This document shows positions 27,698-38,547 of a stretch of DNA of 64,000 nucleotides, piece by piece (position 1 is the stretch's first letter; every line of letters starts with the position of its first letter). The DNA lies in the NCBI GenBank assembly GCA_965153355.1, contig OZ231126.1:100502001-100566000 (forward strand), in the 5' to 3' direction. Origin of the DNA: Flaccisagitta enflata (taxonomy: Eukaryota; Chaetognatha; Sagittoidea; Aphragmophora). The notes under the pieces are model-generated. The model was given only the letters and a program-made list of their open reading frames with translations, was not told the origin of the DNA and did no database searches. The translations under genes were made by a program, and so were the position numbers.

Positions 27698-29112
27698 CGG
27701 CTACGGGGGGGAAAAGGGGCGCAAGGAGGATGATAGTGCCGGTGAGGATAGAAGGGAGTGGAAGGAAGAAGGAGACGTACGCGCTTCTCGATGGAGGAGC
27801 TAGCAACGCGGTGATCACAGGGAAATTGGCGACAGAATTAGGATTGGAAACAACGGAAAAATCAACAGTACTGTATACGGTGGAAGGCGCAACGAGAAAA
27901 CGCAGAAGCTACGTGGACTTCAAATTGTCAAATCTCGCAGGCCAATATGAGGCCGAAGTGGAACAAGCAGTGGTCATGGATTTCATCACCGCAAAAAGCG
28001 AGAAGCCGCCACGGAATTCGGACATAAGCAACTTGGAATACCTGAGAGGGGTGAAATTTGAAGAATTAGATCACGACGATATAGAAGTGATCATCCCAGC
28101 AGAGCTAAATGAAATCTGGGTAGGGAGACCATACAGACGGTCGACTCGACGATTACCGGTGGCCATCGAGACCGCCTGCGGATGGACACTACTGGGCGGC
28201 GGCGTGGACAAAGATGGAGAGGAGGAATCCTGCTTCAGGACGATAATAGAGGAGGACAACAAAGGCATCCACGAACTGGTCGAAAAGATATACAGCGGTG
28301 ATTTCCCGACCATTGCAAAGAACGAGATTCACCTATCGGACGACGACAAGCACGCGATAGAACAGCTGAAGGAAACCGTCAGATTTGACGAAGAAACAGG
28401 CCACTACGTCAGCGGGGTCCTGTATAAAGGGACGAGGGACGAGGCGATGGAGAAACTGAATGCGGTAGACTCGGCAAACTATGCTAAGACCAGAACAAGA
28501 AAAGCGGTGGAGAAAGTCAGGAGAATGGGAGGAGAGAATCTGCAATACTTGAAGAATCAGATGAGCGGAATATTCGACGACGGGCACGCAGAATTCATAA
28601 ATCCAGAAGACGTGCCCGACGACGTGCCAAAGTGGGTCTTACCCCTGCACGTGGTATTCCACCCCAACAAACCGACTAAGCCCAGGTGCTGCCACGACGC
28701 AAAGGCAATGCTGCAAGGAGTGTCGCTAAACAGCCTGTTATTGACAGGACCCGACCTACTCAACCGACTGTTGGGCGTCCTATTCAAGTTCAGGAGGCAC
28801 GAGGTGACGGTCTCCGCGGATATAAAAGGATTCTTCCATCAGGTATACGTCTACGAGAAAGACAAATACCTATTCCAGTTCTACTGGTACGTGGACGCCG
28901 AACTGAGGGAACCGAAGTTGTGCTACATCAAGGTCCACACATTCGGAGCGAAATCATCGCCGACAGTAAGCACGTACGTGCTCAGACATCACGCCACGCT
29001 GCACAAGGACGAAATCAGCCCCGAGACGCTGGAAGCAATTATGGAATGTTCTACGTCGACGACTTCCTGGGAAGCTACGAGAAGGAAGACATGGCTAGGA
29101 AAGTTCGCGTAG
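27694..29112 (+). pseudogene. BEL/Pao Pol, protease and N-terminal RT
   Basis: In frame with gag after the TGA; the first Met is at 27730. The protease domain comes first: VPVRIEGSG, then YALLDGGASNAVI, where the catalytic triplet reads DGG rather than the usual DSG or DTG. A spacer includes NEIWVGRPYRRSTRRLPVAI. The RT then shows KWVLPLHVVFHPNKPTKPRC, LLLTGPDLLNRLLG, VSADIKGFFHQVYV (first catalytic Asp) and VHTFGAKSSPTVSTYVLRHH. After LEAIM the frame fails, and the YVDD box is found in the neighbouring frame. The DGG triplet and the frameshift suggest an inactive product. Confidence 0.85.
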
Positions 29113-29804
29113 AACTTACAGACCTACTGAAGAAAGGCGGGTTCGAGTTAGTAAAATGGAACTCAAACCGACCAAGAGTCTTGGAAGACGGAGAGGAGAG
29201 AGACGAGGACAAGGAGATCAAAGAGACGGACCCACAGGCAGAGACAATAGAGAAAGTCTTGGGGGTAAAGTACTCTTTTGGCAAGGACAAGTTCTTCTTC
29301 GAAGCCAAGAAAGAAAAACTGAACGCGGAGGTCAAGACAAAAAGAGGCATGTTGAAGGCACTCGCCTCCATGTACGACCCGCTGGGCATAGTGTCGCCAT
29401 ACATACTGGAAGGTAAACTCCTCCTGAGCGAGGTGATGAAGGACAAGAAGCTGGGTTGGGACAACCTGATCGGGAAGGACACCAAGAAGAATTTCAAAAA
29501 GTTTCTCAGAGGAGTAGAGGCGCTATCGCAGTACACGATCGACAGATGGCTGAATGTGGAAGCGACGAAGGGAGTGATCCCCACTCTACAGGTGTTCTGC
29601 GACAGCAGCAAGGTGGCCAACGGCTTTGTCTTCTACAGAAGGGTACAAGCCGACAGAACGGTAGTGATGAGGTTTCTTTTTGCGAAAAGCAGACTCATCC
29701 CTGCAAACGCCGAAAAGACCCGACACCACGAAAGCATCCCACGCTTCGAGCTGACAGCAGCGAAAGCGGCGTCAGACATGTACGACGCACTGAAATTAAA
29801 GTAA
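29041..29804 (+). pseudogene. BEL/Pao RT C-terminus and start of RNase H
   Basis: Continues the RT in a shifted frame: YGMFYVDDFLGSYEKEDMAR has the YVDD catalytic box. ETIEKVLGVKYS and LKALASMYDPLGIVSPYIL are conserved Pao blocks, and FCDSSKVANGFVFYRR starts RNase H. It runs to IPRFELTAAKAASDMY at about 29782, where the 611-bp insertion begins; the last few codons to 29804 already belong to the insert. Confidence 0.85.
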
Positions 29805-30394
29805 AAGGAATTTACCCGGAGGATAAAGTTACCATTCACTTTACTATTTTTGCTCAGGTCAATTCTTGTGCTTTTTTTTTTTTACTTAAATGTGTAAACT
29901 TACATGAGAAAACCGATCTGTCACTGTCAAATGACAAACATGCTAAAAGATTGAAGGAAATTCGATTCTGATAAGACTAAAAAGTGAAAAAAATAGCGAC
30001 AATTATTTCAGTAACTGATCACTGAAAATTTTAAATTTGCATAAAAAATCCAAATATCATTAAAATAAGAACATAGCGCCCTCAGTTTATGTTTTAGGAA
30101 TGGCGCTATGTTCTTGTTTTGTTGATATTTTGATTTTCTATGCAAAATTAAAATTTTCAATGAGCTATGGTAGATTGACATAAGTAGTTTTCTATTGTAT
30201 TTTGCATATTTTTTCAACTGTAAAATAAAGGATTGGGGTTTAAAACTGGCATACGCAAGTCACTTCATGCAAAATATCGCTGTTGACAGTTTAAATAAAA
30301 ACATAAAAGCAAAAATTGTCATTAAATTTCATTTTACAAATTTCATAACTTATCTAGCTCGGGTAGCAAATTCTATTGTAATTTTCAGTGCGTC
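29784..30394. mobile_element. 611-bp inverted-repeat element inserted in RNase H
   Basis: The ends are GACGCACTGAAA (29784-29795) and its exact complement TTTCAGTGCGTC (30383-30394). The flanks are GTAC at 29780-29783 and GTAC at 30395-30398, a 4-bp target duplication. The interior is A/T-rich, unlike the host element, and has no transposase, so it is non-autonomous. Inside it, about 30009-30165 forms a second fold-back with arms pairing AGAACATAGCGCC with GGCGCTATGTTCT. Removing the insert and one GTAC leaves the RNase H frame open across the site, which supports these borders. Confidence 0.8.
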
Positions 30395-30395
30395 G

Positions 30396-30660
30396 TACGA
30401 AGAGATTTGCAAAGAAGCCGGCGAGGAATACGGAAAAGTATACTTCTGGTCAGACAGCAAGACGACTCTAAACTGGATACGGAATCGAAGCATCAGACCA
30501 GACACGTTCATGCAGAACAGAATATCTGTGATAAGAGCCAAGACAAACACCGAAGACTGGCACTTCGTCCCAACGAAGGAAAATCCGGCCGACCATTCAT
30601 CGAGAGGCATTAAAGCAACCGATACAGAAACATGGGACATCTTCCTAAACGGGCCCCTTG
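30396..30660 (+). pseudogene. BEL/Pao RNase H, second part
   Basis: Resumes after the insertion with EEICKEAGEEYGKVYFWSDS, whose FWSDSKTTLNWI block holds a catalytic Asp. HFVPTKENPADHSSRG is the conserved end of the domain. The frame changes again at about 30650-30670, within a run of C and G, before the integrase. Confidence 0.8.
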
Positions 30661-32289
30661 TTCCTCAGATCCCCCGACTGGGTCCCTCCAGACAAAACTC
30701 TAACGGAGGAAGAAACGGCGGGGGAGGAGGTGGTCACAATAAACGCGGTGGTCGAGAAAATCGAGGAAAAATCATGGGTAGAAGGAGTGACGGAGAGGAG
30801 AGAGACATGGGCCAAGAAGATAAGACTTCTAGCAAGAGTAAAAAGATGCGCCAGAAAGTGGAAGACAAAGAAGAACGCCGGAAGAAACGGAAAAATTCCG
30901 GAGTTGAAAAACGAGGAATTACGTGAGGCCGAACAGATCATTATCAGAGACATTCAAGAAAGGCACTTCGATGCCGAACTGAAAATACTGAGGAGAGAAA
31001 AAATCTACAGCCCACGGTCAAGAAAAGAGATATCACTAAAGACGTCCAAGCTGAGAAAACTAAACATTTTCCTAGACAAAGATAACGTGGTGAGGGCAGG
31101 GACAAGATTAGTGGACTACGAGAAAATGTCCTACAACAGCCGATGCCCAATCGTACTCCCAAAGGAAGACAAGACAGTGACTGCGATCATCCAACAAACA
31201 CACACAGTGTACGGACATATGGGAGCTAATTTCACACGCAACGCCCTGAGAAAGAAATTCGCTATTTTGGACGATGGCCAGGCTACGAGGAAAGTGATAC
31301 ACAGATGCATTCGATGCCAAAAGAATTTCAAGCAACCTGTGAATCAACAAATGGGAGAACTGCCAGAGGAAAGAATCAGCCCGGGATACGCATTCGAATG
31401 CAGCGGGGCAGACGTATTTGGTCCATTTGAAATAAGAGGAGGAAAAAAGGGCAAAGAGAGAATAAAGAAATATTGCCTAATTTTCACCTGCTTGAAGACG
31501 AGAGGCGTTCACTTCGAACCAATAGATTCAATCTCCGCCCCCGCGCTGATAAACGCGTTGATTCGCTTCACAGCCAGAAGACCAGGAGTGAAGAAGATTT
31601 CCTCAGATTGCGGCCGAAATTTCGTCGGCGCCGAAAAATTGATCGAAGAAGCCCTGAAAACCGCAGACCAAAAAACCGGTCACGAAATCGAGTGGGTGCA
31701 AATAGCTCCAAAGGCTCCCTTTAGGGGGGGAATTTGGGAGAGACTAATAAAAGAAACAAAGAAAATTTTGGTGTCGCTTCTGGGAAAAGAGGACGCCAAT
31801 AACGACATTTTCATCACAGTGATCGCTCAGGCGGAGGCCATCCTGAACAATCGGCCACTTACGCACGTCGCCGAAGACCCATCCGACCTCGAAGCGCTAA
31901 CGCCGGCGTCGCTAATGCATCCGGGAACAGAGCAATGGGAAAATCCAGTCCTTTCACGCATGGAACCTTGGGAATCAAAGGAAATGCGACACATGCATCA
32001 GAAGTCTATTAACCTCATTCGGGGGTTCTGGAAAAGATGGTCCTCAGAGTACTTAAACACTCTCAGGCACAGACAAAAGTGGACAAAAAACGAAAAAGAC
32101 ATAGAGACAGACCAATTGGTGCTGATGGTAGATGAATGCAAACAGAGAAAGGACTGGAAACTAGGAAGAGTGGTAGAAGCGGAGAAGAGCGAGAGGGACG
32201 GGAAAGTGAGAACCGTGACAGTCAGAACGGCAAACGGGAGAATAGTTCGCAGAGCCACCGGTAAAGTGGTGGCGCTGGAACTAGAATGA
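30658..32289 (+). CDS. BEL/Pao integrase
   Basis: Joins element DNA into the host chromosome. An open frame of 543 codons. The HHCC zinc domain reads HTVYGHMGANFTRNAL and CIRCQK (about residues 182-221). The catalytic core has SGADVFGPFE (first Asp), KISSDCGRNFVG (second Asp) and FRGGIWERLIKE (Glu). The C-terminal part (DQLVLMVDECKQRKDWKLGR; ATGKVVALELE) matches the usual Pao ending. Every expected catalytic residue is present and the frame is intact from the zinc domain to the stop. It would be made only as part of the polyprotein, which is broken upstream. Confidence 0.9.
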   Translation: MFLRSPDWVPPDKTLTEEETAGEEVVTINAVVEKIEEKSWVEGVTERRETWAKKIRLLARVKRCARKWKTKKNAGRNGKIPELKNEELREAEQIIIRDIQERHFDAELKILRREKIYSPRSRKEISLKTSKLRKLNIFLDKDNVVRAGTRLVDYEKMSYNSRCPIVLPKEDKTVTAIIQQTHTVYGHMGANFTRNALRKKFAILDDGQATRKVIHRCIRCQKNFKQPVNQQMGELPEERISPGYAFECSGADVFGPFEIRGGKKGKERIKKYCLIFTCLKTRGVHFEPIDSISAPALINALIRFTARRPGVKKISSDCGRNFVGAEKLIEEALKTADQKTGHEIEWVQIAPKAPFRGGIWERLIKETKKILVSLLGKEDANNDIFITVIAQAEAILNNRPLTHVAEDPSDLEALTPASLMHPGTEQWENPVLSRMEPWESKEMRHMHQKSINLIRGFWKRWSSEYLNTLRHRQKWTKNEKDIETDQLVLMVDECKQRKDWKLGRVVEAEKSERDGKVRTVTVRTANGRIVRRATGKVVALELE

Positions 32290-33457
32290 GAAAGCAAATT
32301 CCTCACTGTATATATAGCTAGTTAACGTCTGTTTGACGGTAGTTAAGGCTATTGTAGTGATGGCGTGCTATGCACAAACTAGGAAATTGTAATAAATGTT
32401 GTAAATACAGATAGCGCGACGTCTATCGGAGGTCCAGTCCAGTACAGGAATGACGGGACGGTAGATAAGATCATTGTTCATTGTACTATTACTTGTCAAC
32501 ATCACAGGACGATTCGCCTTACGACGGCCGGAGAAACAAAAAAAAAAAAAAAATGGAAAAAAATGAAAAAGAATGTAGGAATTATCCCCTATCCAGGGGG
32601 CGCCACCTGACTCTGCCTTTGACTGCGTTATTGCCAGGCCTACTCCCATTGGGCACTGACCGGGATTTAAGGGCGGTCTCTCGGCGACCCCTGGCGGCCC
32701 GTGTAGGACCGGTCGTCCGGCCCCGTTCGCTCTCGACAGCTTAGTCACAGGATCGAGGAGAGGCATGATTACAGATGAGTCTCGGACCTCATCCATAACG
32801 CACAACCCCAGGCGCATGTTCCTAACTGAAAGAGGAGAGGTCCCATTTTTCCTTTATACCCCGAAAAAACCGGACCAACAATGAATTCCCACAGACAGGG
32901 AGGGAAAGGCCCACCAAACGCATAGGTGGAAATTGAGAAAGAGAAGACAGAACAACATTAAAGGGTTAGAGGGACGTAACGTTTTGAACTAAGCCAAGAA
33001 ATCGCGGAGAAAAAATAATCGGGGTCCGCCAGAATGAAAAAAAAGAACGAGCCGCAATATGCAAATTAACCGAGGCCTCAAAAATTAGACAAAAGAGCAA
33101 TCGCGCCGAAGCGGGAATTTCGAACTCGAGGAAACGCTTAGACGGCTGAGTCACAGGGGACAGAAAGTCGGAGGAATGACTGGATCAAACGATTATCGCG
33201 CCGTTGTGTTATCGCATTGTTGTGTCATCACGCGATCGCGACGATGAGAAGAAAAGAGAAAATAAATTCCGCGCTAAGAATACGGGAGAAGAGAAAAACG
33301 ATCACGTCTCGAACAGAGTTTCAAGGGAGAAAGCGGTAGAAACCCGTTATATATGGCGTGTAATTCATGCAGGAAGCATAGCACAATGACAACACAACGG
33401 CAACATGAGAACAATTGGTAAAAAAACTACTGAGCTACTGGGAGAGAGTAAAAATGA
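32290..33457. other. Probable 3' LTR region and unassigned DNA
   Basis: Begins right after the integrase stop. It has TATATATAG at about 32311 and AATAAA at 32391-32396, as an LTR might. I found no second copy upstream to prove an LTR. The rest, to 33457, has no gene I can support. Confidence 0.4.
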
Positions 33458-36415
33458 TCACGATTTTGCTACATGAACCAAAGAGTCAGATGGCATGTAA
33501 ACAAACTTGTTCATGAAAGTGTCTTTGCGTTTGGAGGTGAGTTCCTCCCACGTTGGACGGCCGAGAGAGTGTTGGAGTTCGGTGACACTTTCTCTGTACG
33601 AGTAGTTGAACAATTTTCGAAATATCGAATTGTAAGCGACACGCAATTTGCTTGATTGTTTCTTGTCAGACACGTGAATGACCTCAGTGCCGTAGGTTAG
33701 AAGTGGGACGCAGTGGGATTCGAGTAAACGGAGCATAATGATGTCGTCTGATCTGCCTTCCACGCGAAGGATGGAGTTTGTGGCACGGTAAAACTTGCTC
33801 ACGGCTTCGTCGATGCAGCAGTTAAAACGCTGGCCCTGAAGGAGTGTGACACCAAGGTATTTCACCTTCTGCGCCCATTCGATTGAGGAAGAGTTAAGCA
33901 TCAGGGAGTAAGAAGGAGACGTTCCCTTTCCAAAAGCGAGGTTTTTACTTTTGTTTGGATTGAGCTTGATGTCCCAATCGGCGCAGTATTTCTCACATAT
34001 CATGAGCAGTCTTTGAAGGCCTTTTAGTGACGGGGCGAGGAGTACGATATCATCTGCGTACATCAAAGCAGCGGCGAATTTGTTCACGAGATAGCAACCA
34101 ATACCGCTTTGCTCCAATATGCGAATCAACTCGTCAACATAGAGCCCATAGAAGTCTGGTGAGAGAATTCCGCCCTGTCTCACGCCAGCAGAGACAAGAA
34201 ACCATTGGCTGAACGATCCATTCCAAAGTACACGGCAATACAGACCGTCATACCATGAGATGATGATGTCAATGAAACTTTTTGGCACACCTTTGTCTAT
34301 CAGCTTTAGAAAAAGGCCGGAGTGGATTAATCGGTCAAACGCCTTCGAAGCATCCAAAAAGGAGCAAAAGACTCGACTACCATTGTTAACGTAATAATCC
34401 ACAGTTTGTCTCAAGCAGAAGATAGCATGAGAGGTGGAATTGTGCTTTTTGAAGCCAAACTGGTAAGAAGATGTCCTGAGATGATCTGCGAAAATACTCT
34501 TCAAGACATGCTCGAAAATTTTTGAAACTATGGGAGAGATGGTAATCCCACGATAGTTGGAAGTGTCACCTTGATTACCATTAGTGTCTTTGACAATTGG
34601 AACCATGTGTCCATAACGGAATTGATTTGGGACATAAGAATGATGAAGCATGGCAATAAAGAGTTTTGTAAGCCTTGCAAGGAAGTTGAAAGGCGCATTA
34701 TGGAAGTGCTCTGCATTAATGCCTTCACTGTCCGCACATTTTCCATTTTTAAGCGAGCAGATTGATTCCACTATTGTTTCAATGGTTATTTTGTACTGAG
34801 CGCAGTCGCAGCTTTCATGATGAGTAGCGTTGAAATCTCTGTAAGCCTCTTGAAAGTGGGAATTGAGACTGTCAACTTTTTCAGCATTATTTGGCTTGCA
34901 GTTTGCTTCAAAACTCTTTCTAAAGGCTTCAGCAATATCTGTCCTGTCCGAGCAACCATCCACGACGGGAGCAAATTGAATGTTCCGATCATTGTACAGT
35001 TGGCGCCATGAGGACCAAAACTGGTTGGTGTCGTCATGTTCCATTGCTTTATGCAATTTATTCCAAGCTTGTTGTTTTGGGGCAAGCTGTGCTGATCTGA
35101 TGGCTGCCTGATATGCAGCACGCACACGCAGCCGCTCCTGATAGACAATGCCCTTGCCAGGTTTGCCCTCTGCCACCCATAATGAGTGGATTTCAAGAGA
35201 CTGATTCTTTAGGTCAGACAATTCTGGAGTCCACCAGTCTTTGCATGTGCCAGGTGAATAGCGAGGGAGACCAACATCAGCGCTCTTGACGCAGCATATT
35301 AAGTCGTCGTATTCCTGTTGTATGAAATATTTACATGTCTCATCAGTGCAGTGTAAATTTCCATCGCAAACGTTATGGCTCAGTTCACCTCGAAACAAAT
35401 TCATGCGATCTGTCTCATCACGAAGCCTTGACGTGTATGCACTTATATCGTTAGATGATAGTTTATTCCAACGAAGCTGCCGTTGGTTTTTTGTTTCATT
35501 TTTGATAGTATCTTCAGCGCGAATTGGAATCACCATTTCCATCATGATAGGAAGATGGTCAGACAGATTGGAACCGTCGTCGATAATGGTATGATTCCTG
35601 GTCATGTTTTCATTGATGATTCTTTCACTCACGATAAAGTGGTCAAGAAATTTCTTGTGTCCAAGAGATTCTGCGTGAAACGTGTATCCCGGCGAAGAAA
35701 ACATATTACTGCAATATGCTAATCGTTTTTTTGACATGAAGTCCCTCCACATGACATCAAAAGGAGACTCGCCTCTTAATTCCGTGTTTAGATCTCCCCC
35801 AATGATTATTGTATGATGTGGATGATCATCTATCAAAACTTCTATCATCGAGATAGTGTCTTGCGTTTCTGACAAGCATTCTTCTCTCTTGTTTGAATCA
35901 AAAAACGGCATGTACACAGATATGAGAAGAAATGGATCATTTTCTCCCAAGAGTTCAGCCGCGACAATCCGTTTATGACGAACATTTGAGACAGGGCTAA
36001 TCAAGTGATTTAGCTCCCTTGACCATGCAATGCAAACACCGCCAAATGGCTGACCCTTAAGGATTCCTGATGCTGTAGAATTGCACATTCCTGAACGAGC
36101 GATATACTGCACATCAAGATACTGCAACTGTGAAAGTTGTTTTTCCTGAAGCCACAGCTCTTGAGCAAACCATATTCCGCCGTTATTGTGGATGCACTGT
36201 TTGAAAAACTGAGCAGATTTTTTGAAGCCGTGTAGATTAAAAGACCCAACTTTGATGTGATTTTGAGCAGACGTGAAAGTGAAGATGAGGTGGAAAGAGA
36301 TGAAACAAAGAATCAAAAAGCTAAGAGGAATCTTCTTGCTTCGCTTGTTCTTTTGATCGCTTGGATTTGTAAATCCAGTCCTGAACTCGTATGTGTTCTG
36401 GCCATGTTTTTCCAT
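33458..36415 (-). CDS. LINE ORF2: endonuclease plus reverse transcriptase
   Basis: 985 codons with no stop. After a short N-terminus with a hydrophobic stretch (residues ~31-50) comes an APE-type endonuclease: GSFNLHGF (metal Asn), FAQELWLQ (Glu), SVYMPF (Tyr), IIGGDLNTE (Asp, Asn), KKFLDHFIVS and NLSDHLPIMM (Asp-His). The reverse transcriptase follows: NYRGITISPI, CSFLDASKAFDRL (catalytic Asp), SAGVRQGGILSP, LMYADDIVLLAPS (YADD box), VKYLGVTLLQ. It nicks target DNA and reverse-transcribes the element RNA. The pattern fits the jockey/CR1-like group, though I cannot name the clade. All catalytic residues are present. It overlaps the end of ORF1 by 95 bp in a different frame. Confidence 0.9.
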   Translation of the reverse strand: MEKHGQNTYEFRTGFTNPSDQKNKRSKKIPLSFLILCFISFHLIFTFTSAQNHIKVGSFNLHGFKKSAQFFKQCIHNNGGIWFAQELWLQEKQLSQLQYLDVQYIARSGMCNSTASGILKGQPFGGVCIAWSRELNHLISPVSNVRHKRIVAAELLGENDPFLLISVYMPFFDSNKREECLSETQDTISMIEVLIDDHPHHTIIIGGDLNTELRGESPFDVMWRDFMSKKRLAYCSNMFSSPGYTFHAESLGHKKFLDHFIVSERIINENMTRNHTIIDDGSNLSDHLPIMMEMVIPIRAEDTIKNETKNQRQLRWNKLSSNDISAYTSRLRDETDRMNLFRGELSHNVCDGNLHCTDETCKYFIQQEYDDLICCVKSADVGLPRYSPGTCKDWWTPELSDLKNQSLEIHSLWVAEGKPGKGIVYQERLRVRAAYQAAIRSAQLAPKQQAWNKLHKAMEHDDTNQFWSSWRQLYNDRNIQFAPVVDGCSDRTDIAEAFRKSFEANCKPNNAEKVDSLNSHFQEAYRDFNATHHESCDCAQYKITIETIVESICSLKNGKCADSEGINAEHFHNAPFNFLARLTKLFIAMLHHSYVPNQFRYGHMVPIVKDTNGNQGDTSNYRGITISPIVSKIFEHVLKSIFADHLRTSSYQFGFKKHNSTSHAIFCLRQTVDYYVNNGSRVFCSFLDASKAFDRLIHSGLFLKLIDKGVPKSFIDIIISWYDGLYCRVLWNGSFSQWFLVSAGVRQGGILSPDFYGLYVDELIRILEQSGIGCYLVNKFAAALMYADDIVLLAPSLKGLQRLLMICEKYCADWDIKLNPNKSKNLAFGKGTSPSYSLMLNSSSIEWAQKVKYLGVTLLQGQRFNCCIDEAVSKFYRATNSILRVEGRSDDIIMLRLLESHCVPLLTYGTEVIHVSDKKQSSKLRVAYNSIFRKLFNYSYRESVTELQHSLGRPTWEELTSKRKDTFMNKFVYMPSDSLVHVAKS

Positions 36416-37040
36416 CTTTTACCTTGTCTCTGTGCTCGATGGACACACGTACTTTTGCGGATTTTGTCCCAGGTATTTTTGAGTCAAAGACAAAGACCTC
36501 TTTAACGTCGATTCCACGACCTTGTAGGTAGAATTTCACCTTCTCTGCAGTGGAATTGGGATTAAGTCGAGAGACAGACAGGTCCCAAAAATCGCGAGTG
36601 GCTGGAGCAACACCTTCAAGAGCGTCGCTTTTCTCTTCTCCAACCACAACTACACACTTTTTCTTCTTTCTAGCTGCGTCGAGCCAATCACGTTCGTCTT
36701 TAAGACCTTTTGCTTTTGAAGCGTAATTCGAGATTTTCCGTTTACTTCCTTTTATTTCACGCGTTTCTGATTCCCGCGTTTCTGATTCCCGCGTTTCTGA
36801 TTCCCGCGTTTCTGAATCCCGCGTTGCTGCTGCTGCTGCTGCTGGAGGCGACGCAGATATGGACGCAGATGGAAGAACTGGTGGCACCGGTGGCGCCGTC
36901 GTATATGTCGAGGCAGATGGCGGCGTTGAGAAGACTGGTGATAATAAGATATACGCTAGCGTATAGTAATGACGCACAAGCAGAGAAAACGCGTCACGAA
37001 AAAAAACAAACAAGATGATACATTTGACCTTTAGCGTCAA
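36321..37040 (-). CDS. LINE ORF1, RNA-binding-like protein
   Basis: 239 codons if started at 37040. The middle is a Pro/Ala/Thr-rich spacer, then five SETRE-like pentapeptides encoded by a 15-bp tandem repeat (about 36760-36820). A conserved C-terminal block follows: DFWDLSVSRLNPNSTAEKV, KSAKVRVSIEH, and WPEHIRVQDW. That block is found in ORF1 proteins of many CR1/jockey-like LINEs, which coat the element RNA. The N-terminus is hydrophobic and may not be the true start. It lies immediately 5' of ORF2 on the same strand and overlaps it. Confidence 0.7.
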   Translation of the reverse strand: MTLKVKCIILFVFFRDAFSLLVRHYYTLAYILLSPVFSTPPSASTYTTAPPVPPVLPSASISASPPAAAAAATRDSETRESETRESETRESETREIKGSKRKISNYASKAKGLKDERDWLDAARKKKKCVVVVGEEKSDALEGVAPATRDFWDLSVSRLNPNSTAEKVKFYLQGRGIDVKEVFVFDSKIPGTKSAKVRVSIEHRDKVKDGKTWPEHIRVQDWIYKSKRSKEQAKQEDSS

Positions 37041-37586
37041 ACCAGCTCCAACAGCGAATTTGGGCGGACGAATCCTGGATGAAATATAAAATTAAAAAAA
37101 AAAGAAAACACAACGCGGAATTAAAGACGAGGTGAACGAGAAAGAAAAAATCGGAAATGATTCAATTTGAAAACAAATAATGCTAGCAATGGCCGATGAT
37201 AATAGACCACGGCCTAGCACGTCAGGTTCATCGTTGAGAACCAAACTCGACGAAGTTAAAAACTTACGATTTAACTTCTCAGATCGCGAGGAGAGAATAA
37301 CCGAGAAGAGGGCGAGCCCGAAAAACGAGAGAGGAAAGATAAAGAAAAGTCGAGCGAAGGACGACGAACAGAGGAGAAGATAAAGAAAAGTCGGACAAAA
37401 GACAACAGAGGTGAGAACGATGAAATGCGACAAACACTCCTGTAAGAGGGAAGGAGGAAAGAACAAAGATACGATAAAGCTCTAGGCGGTCAAAAACGGA
37501 AACAGACGAGTTCGGGCGACAACAGTCCGCGCGGAGGGACAGAGAGAGAGGCAGAGAGAGTAATTTAACCTAATTTTCCAGACAGA
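37041..37586. other. Upstream of gag-like ORF
   Basis: Contains a short open frame, 37180-37383, with a charged product (RPSTSGSSLRTKLDEVKNLR), possibly an upstream exon of the gag-like gene. TTTCCAG at 37577-37583 just before the next ORF would serve as a splice acceptor. Confidence 0.35.
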
Positions 37587-38515
37587 ATGGAAATCAACGA
37601 GGAGACGGCCGGAGTCGCGGAAATCGGGACGACCGGGGAGACGAAAGCGTCAGGAGAAGGAAAGAGCATCGCCACCAAGGCGCCAAAGAGAGACGCAAAA
37701 GGAAAGAAGGTAGATCAAATACCTCTAGAGAAGGTTAATAAACCGAATTGATAAACCGAGTTGATAATCTGAATAGATAAACCGAGAGACGATAAACCAG
37801 AGAAATTACGAAGTCGTCTACAATTATTCCATCTCACGAACAGTCCCGCAGAAAATTGGAATATCCCGAGGCGGGAAAAGAGAGATACAAACCGACAACC
37901 GCGGGGCCAGAAGAGGAGGAAATACGGCAGAATGCCAACGAGGGAGAAGAGAAATCGGGAAACGAGGAGGAAGTGAACCAAGAAGACAACGACGTCGTGG
38001 AGGAGAAAATCGAGAACAACGCCGAAACGGCGATCGTCGCGGAGACAGCCAACGGAGACGGAGCCGAAATAGACGCCAGCGCCGCCGGAAACGCCGCCGT
38101 TATCCGCGACGAGGAAAACGCAGAGATCGCCAGAGCGGAAGAAGGAGAAAGAAGAGCCGAATGGAGACAGGAAGAGAGAGATAGTTCCATGGAAACGGAC
38201 AGCGACCTGCCCGTAACTCCGGGCCGTTCACCGGTGAGGAAGATCGACGAAACGATGGAGAAGGCGGCCATGCTACAAAAGGCGTTGGAACCAGTGGCGC
38301 CGGAGGAGCGACTAGTACAGGAAGGAATCCGCCAGCTGGAAGTGGGAAAAGACGCAGAGGCCGACACGAACGGCAGGAGAAAGGAGGCGCGCCACAGGAG
38401 CCGACGCCACGAAGACGGACGCGGCGAGGAGCGGAAATCATCACCGGGGATCACCGGGCAGAGCGATAACTCCTTCCACTTCTCGGCAGCAACAGCAGCA
38501 GCCACAGCCGCAGCA

Positions 38516-38547
<32 letters not shown>

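Larger units (their letters stand above)
27329..32289 (+). mobile_element. BEL/Pao LTR retrotransposon, 5'-truncated
   Basis: The order is gag zinc knuckles, protease, reverse transcriptase, RNase H, integrase, all on the plus strand. The capsid part of gag is missing upstream of 27329. Two frame breaks (near 29040 and 30655) and a 611-bp insertion inside RNase H make it inactive, but the domains are far better kept than in the minus-strand element next door. Confidence 0.9.
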
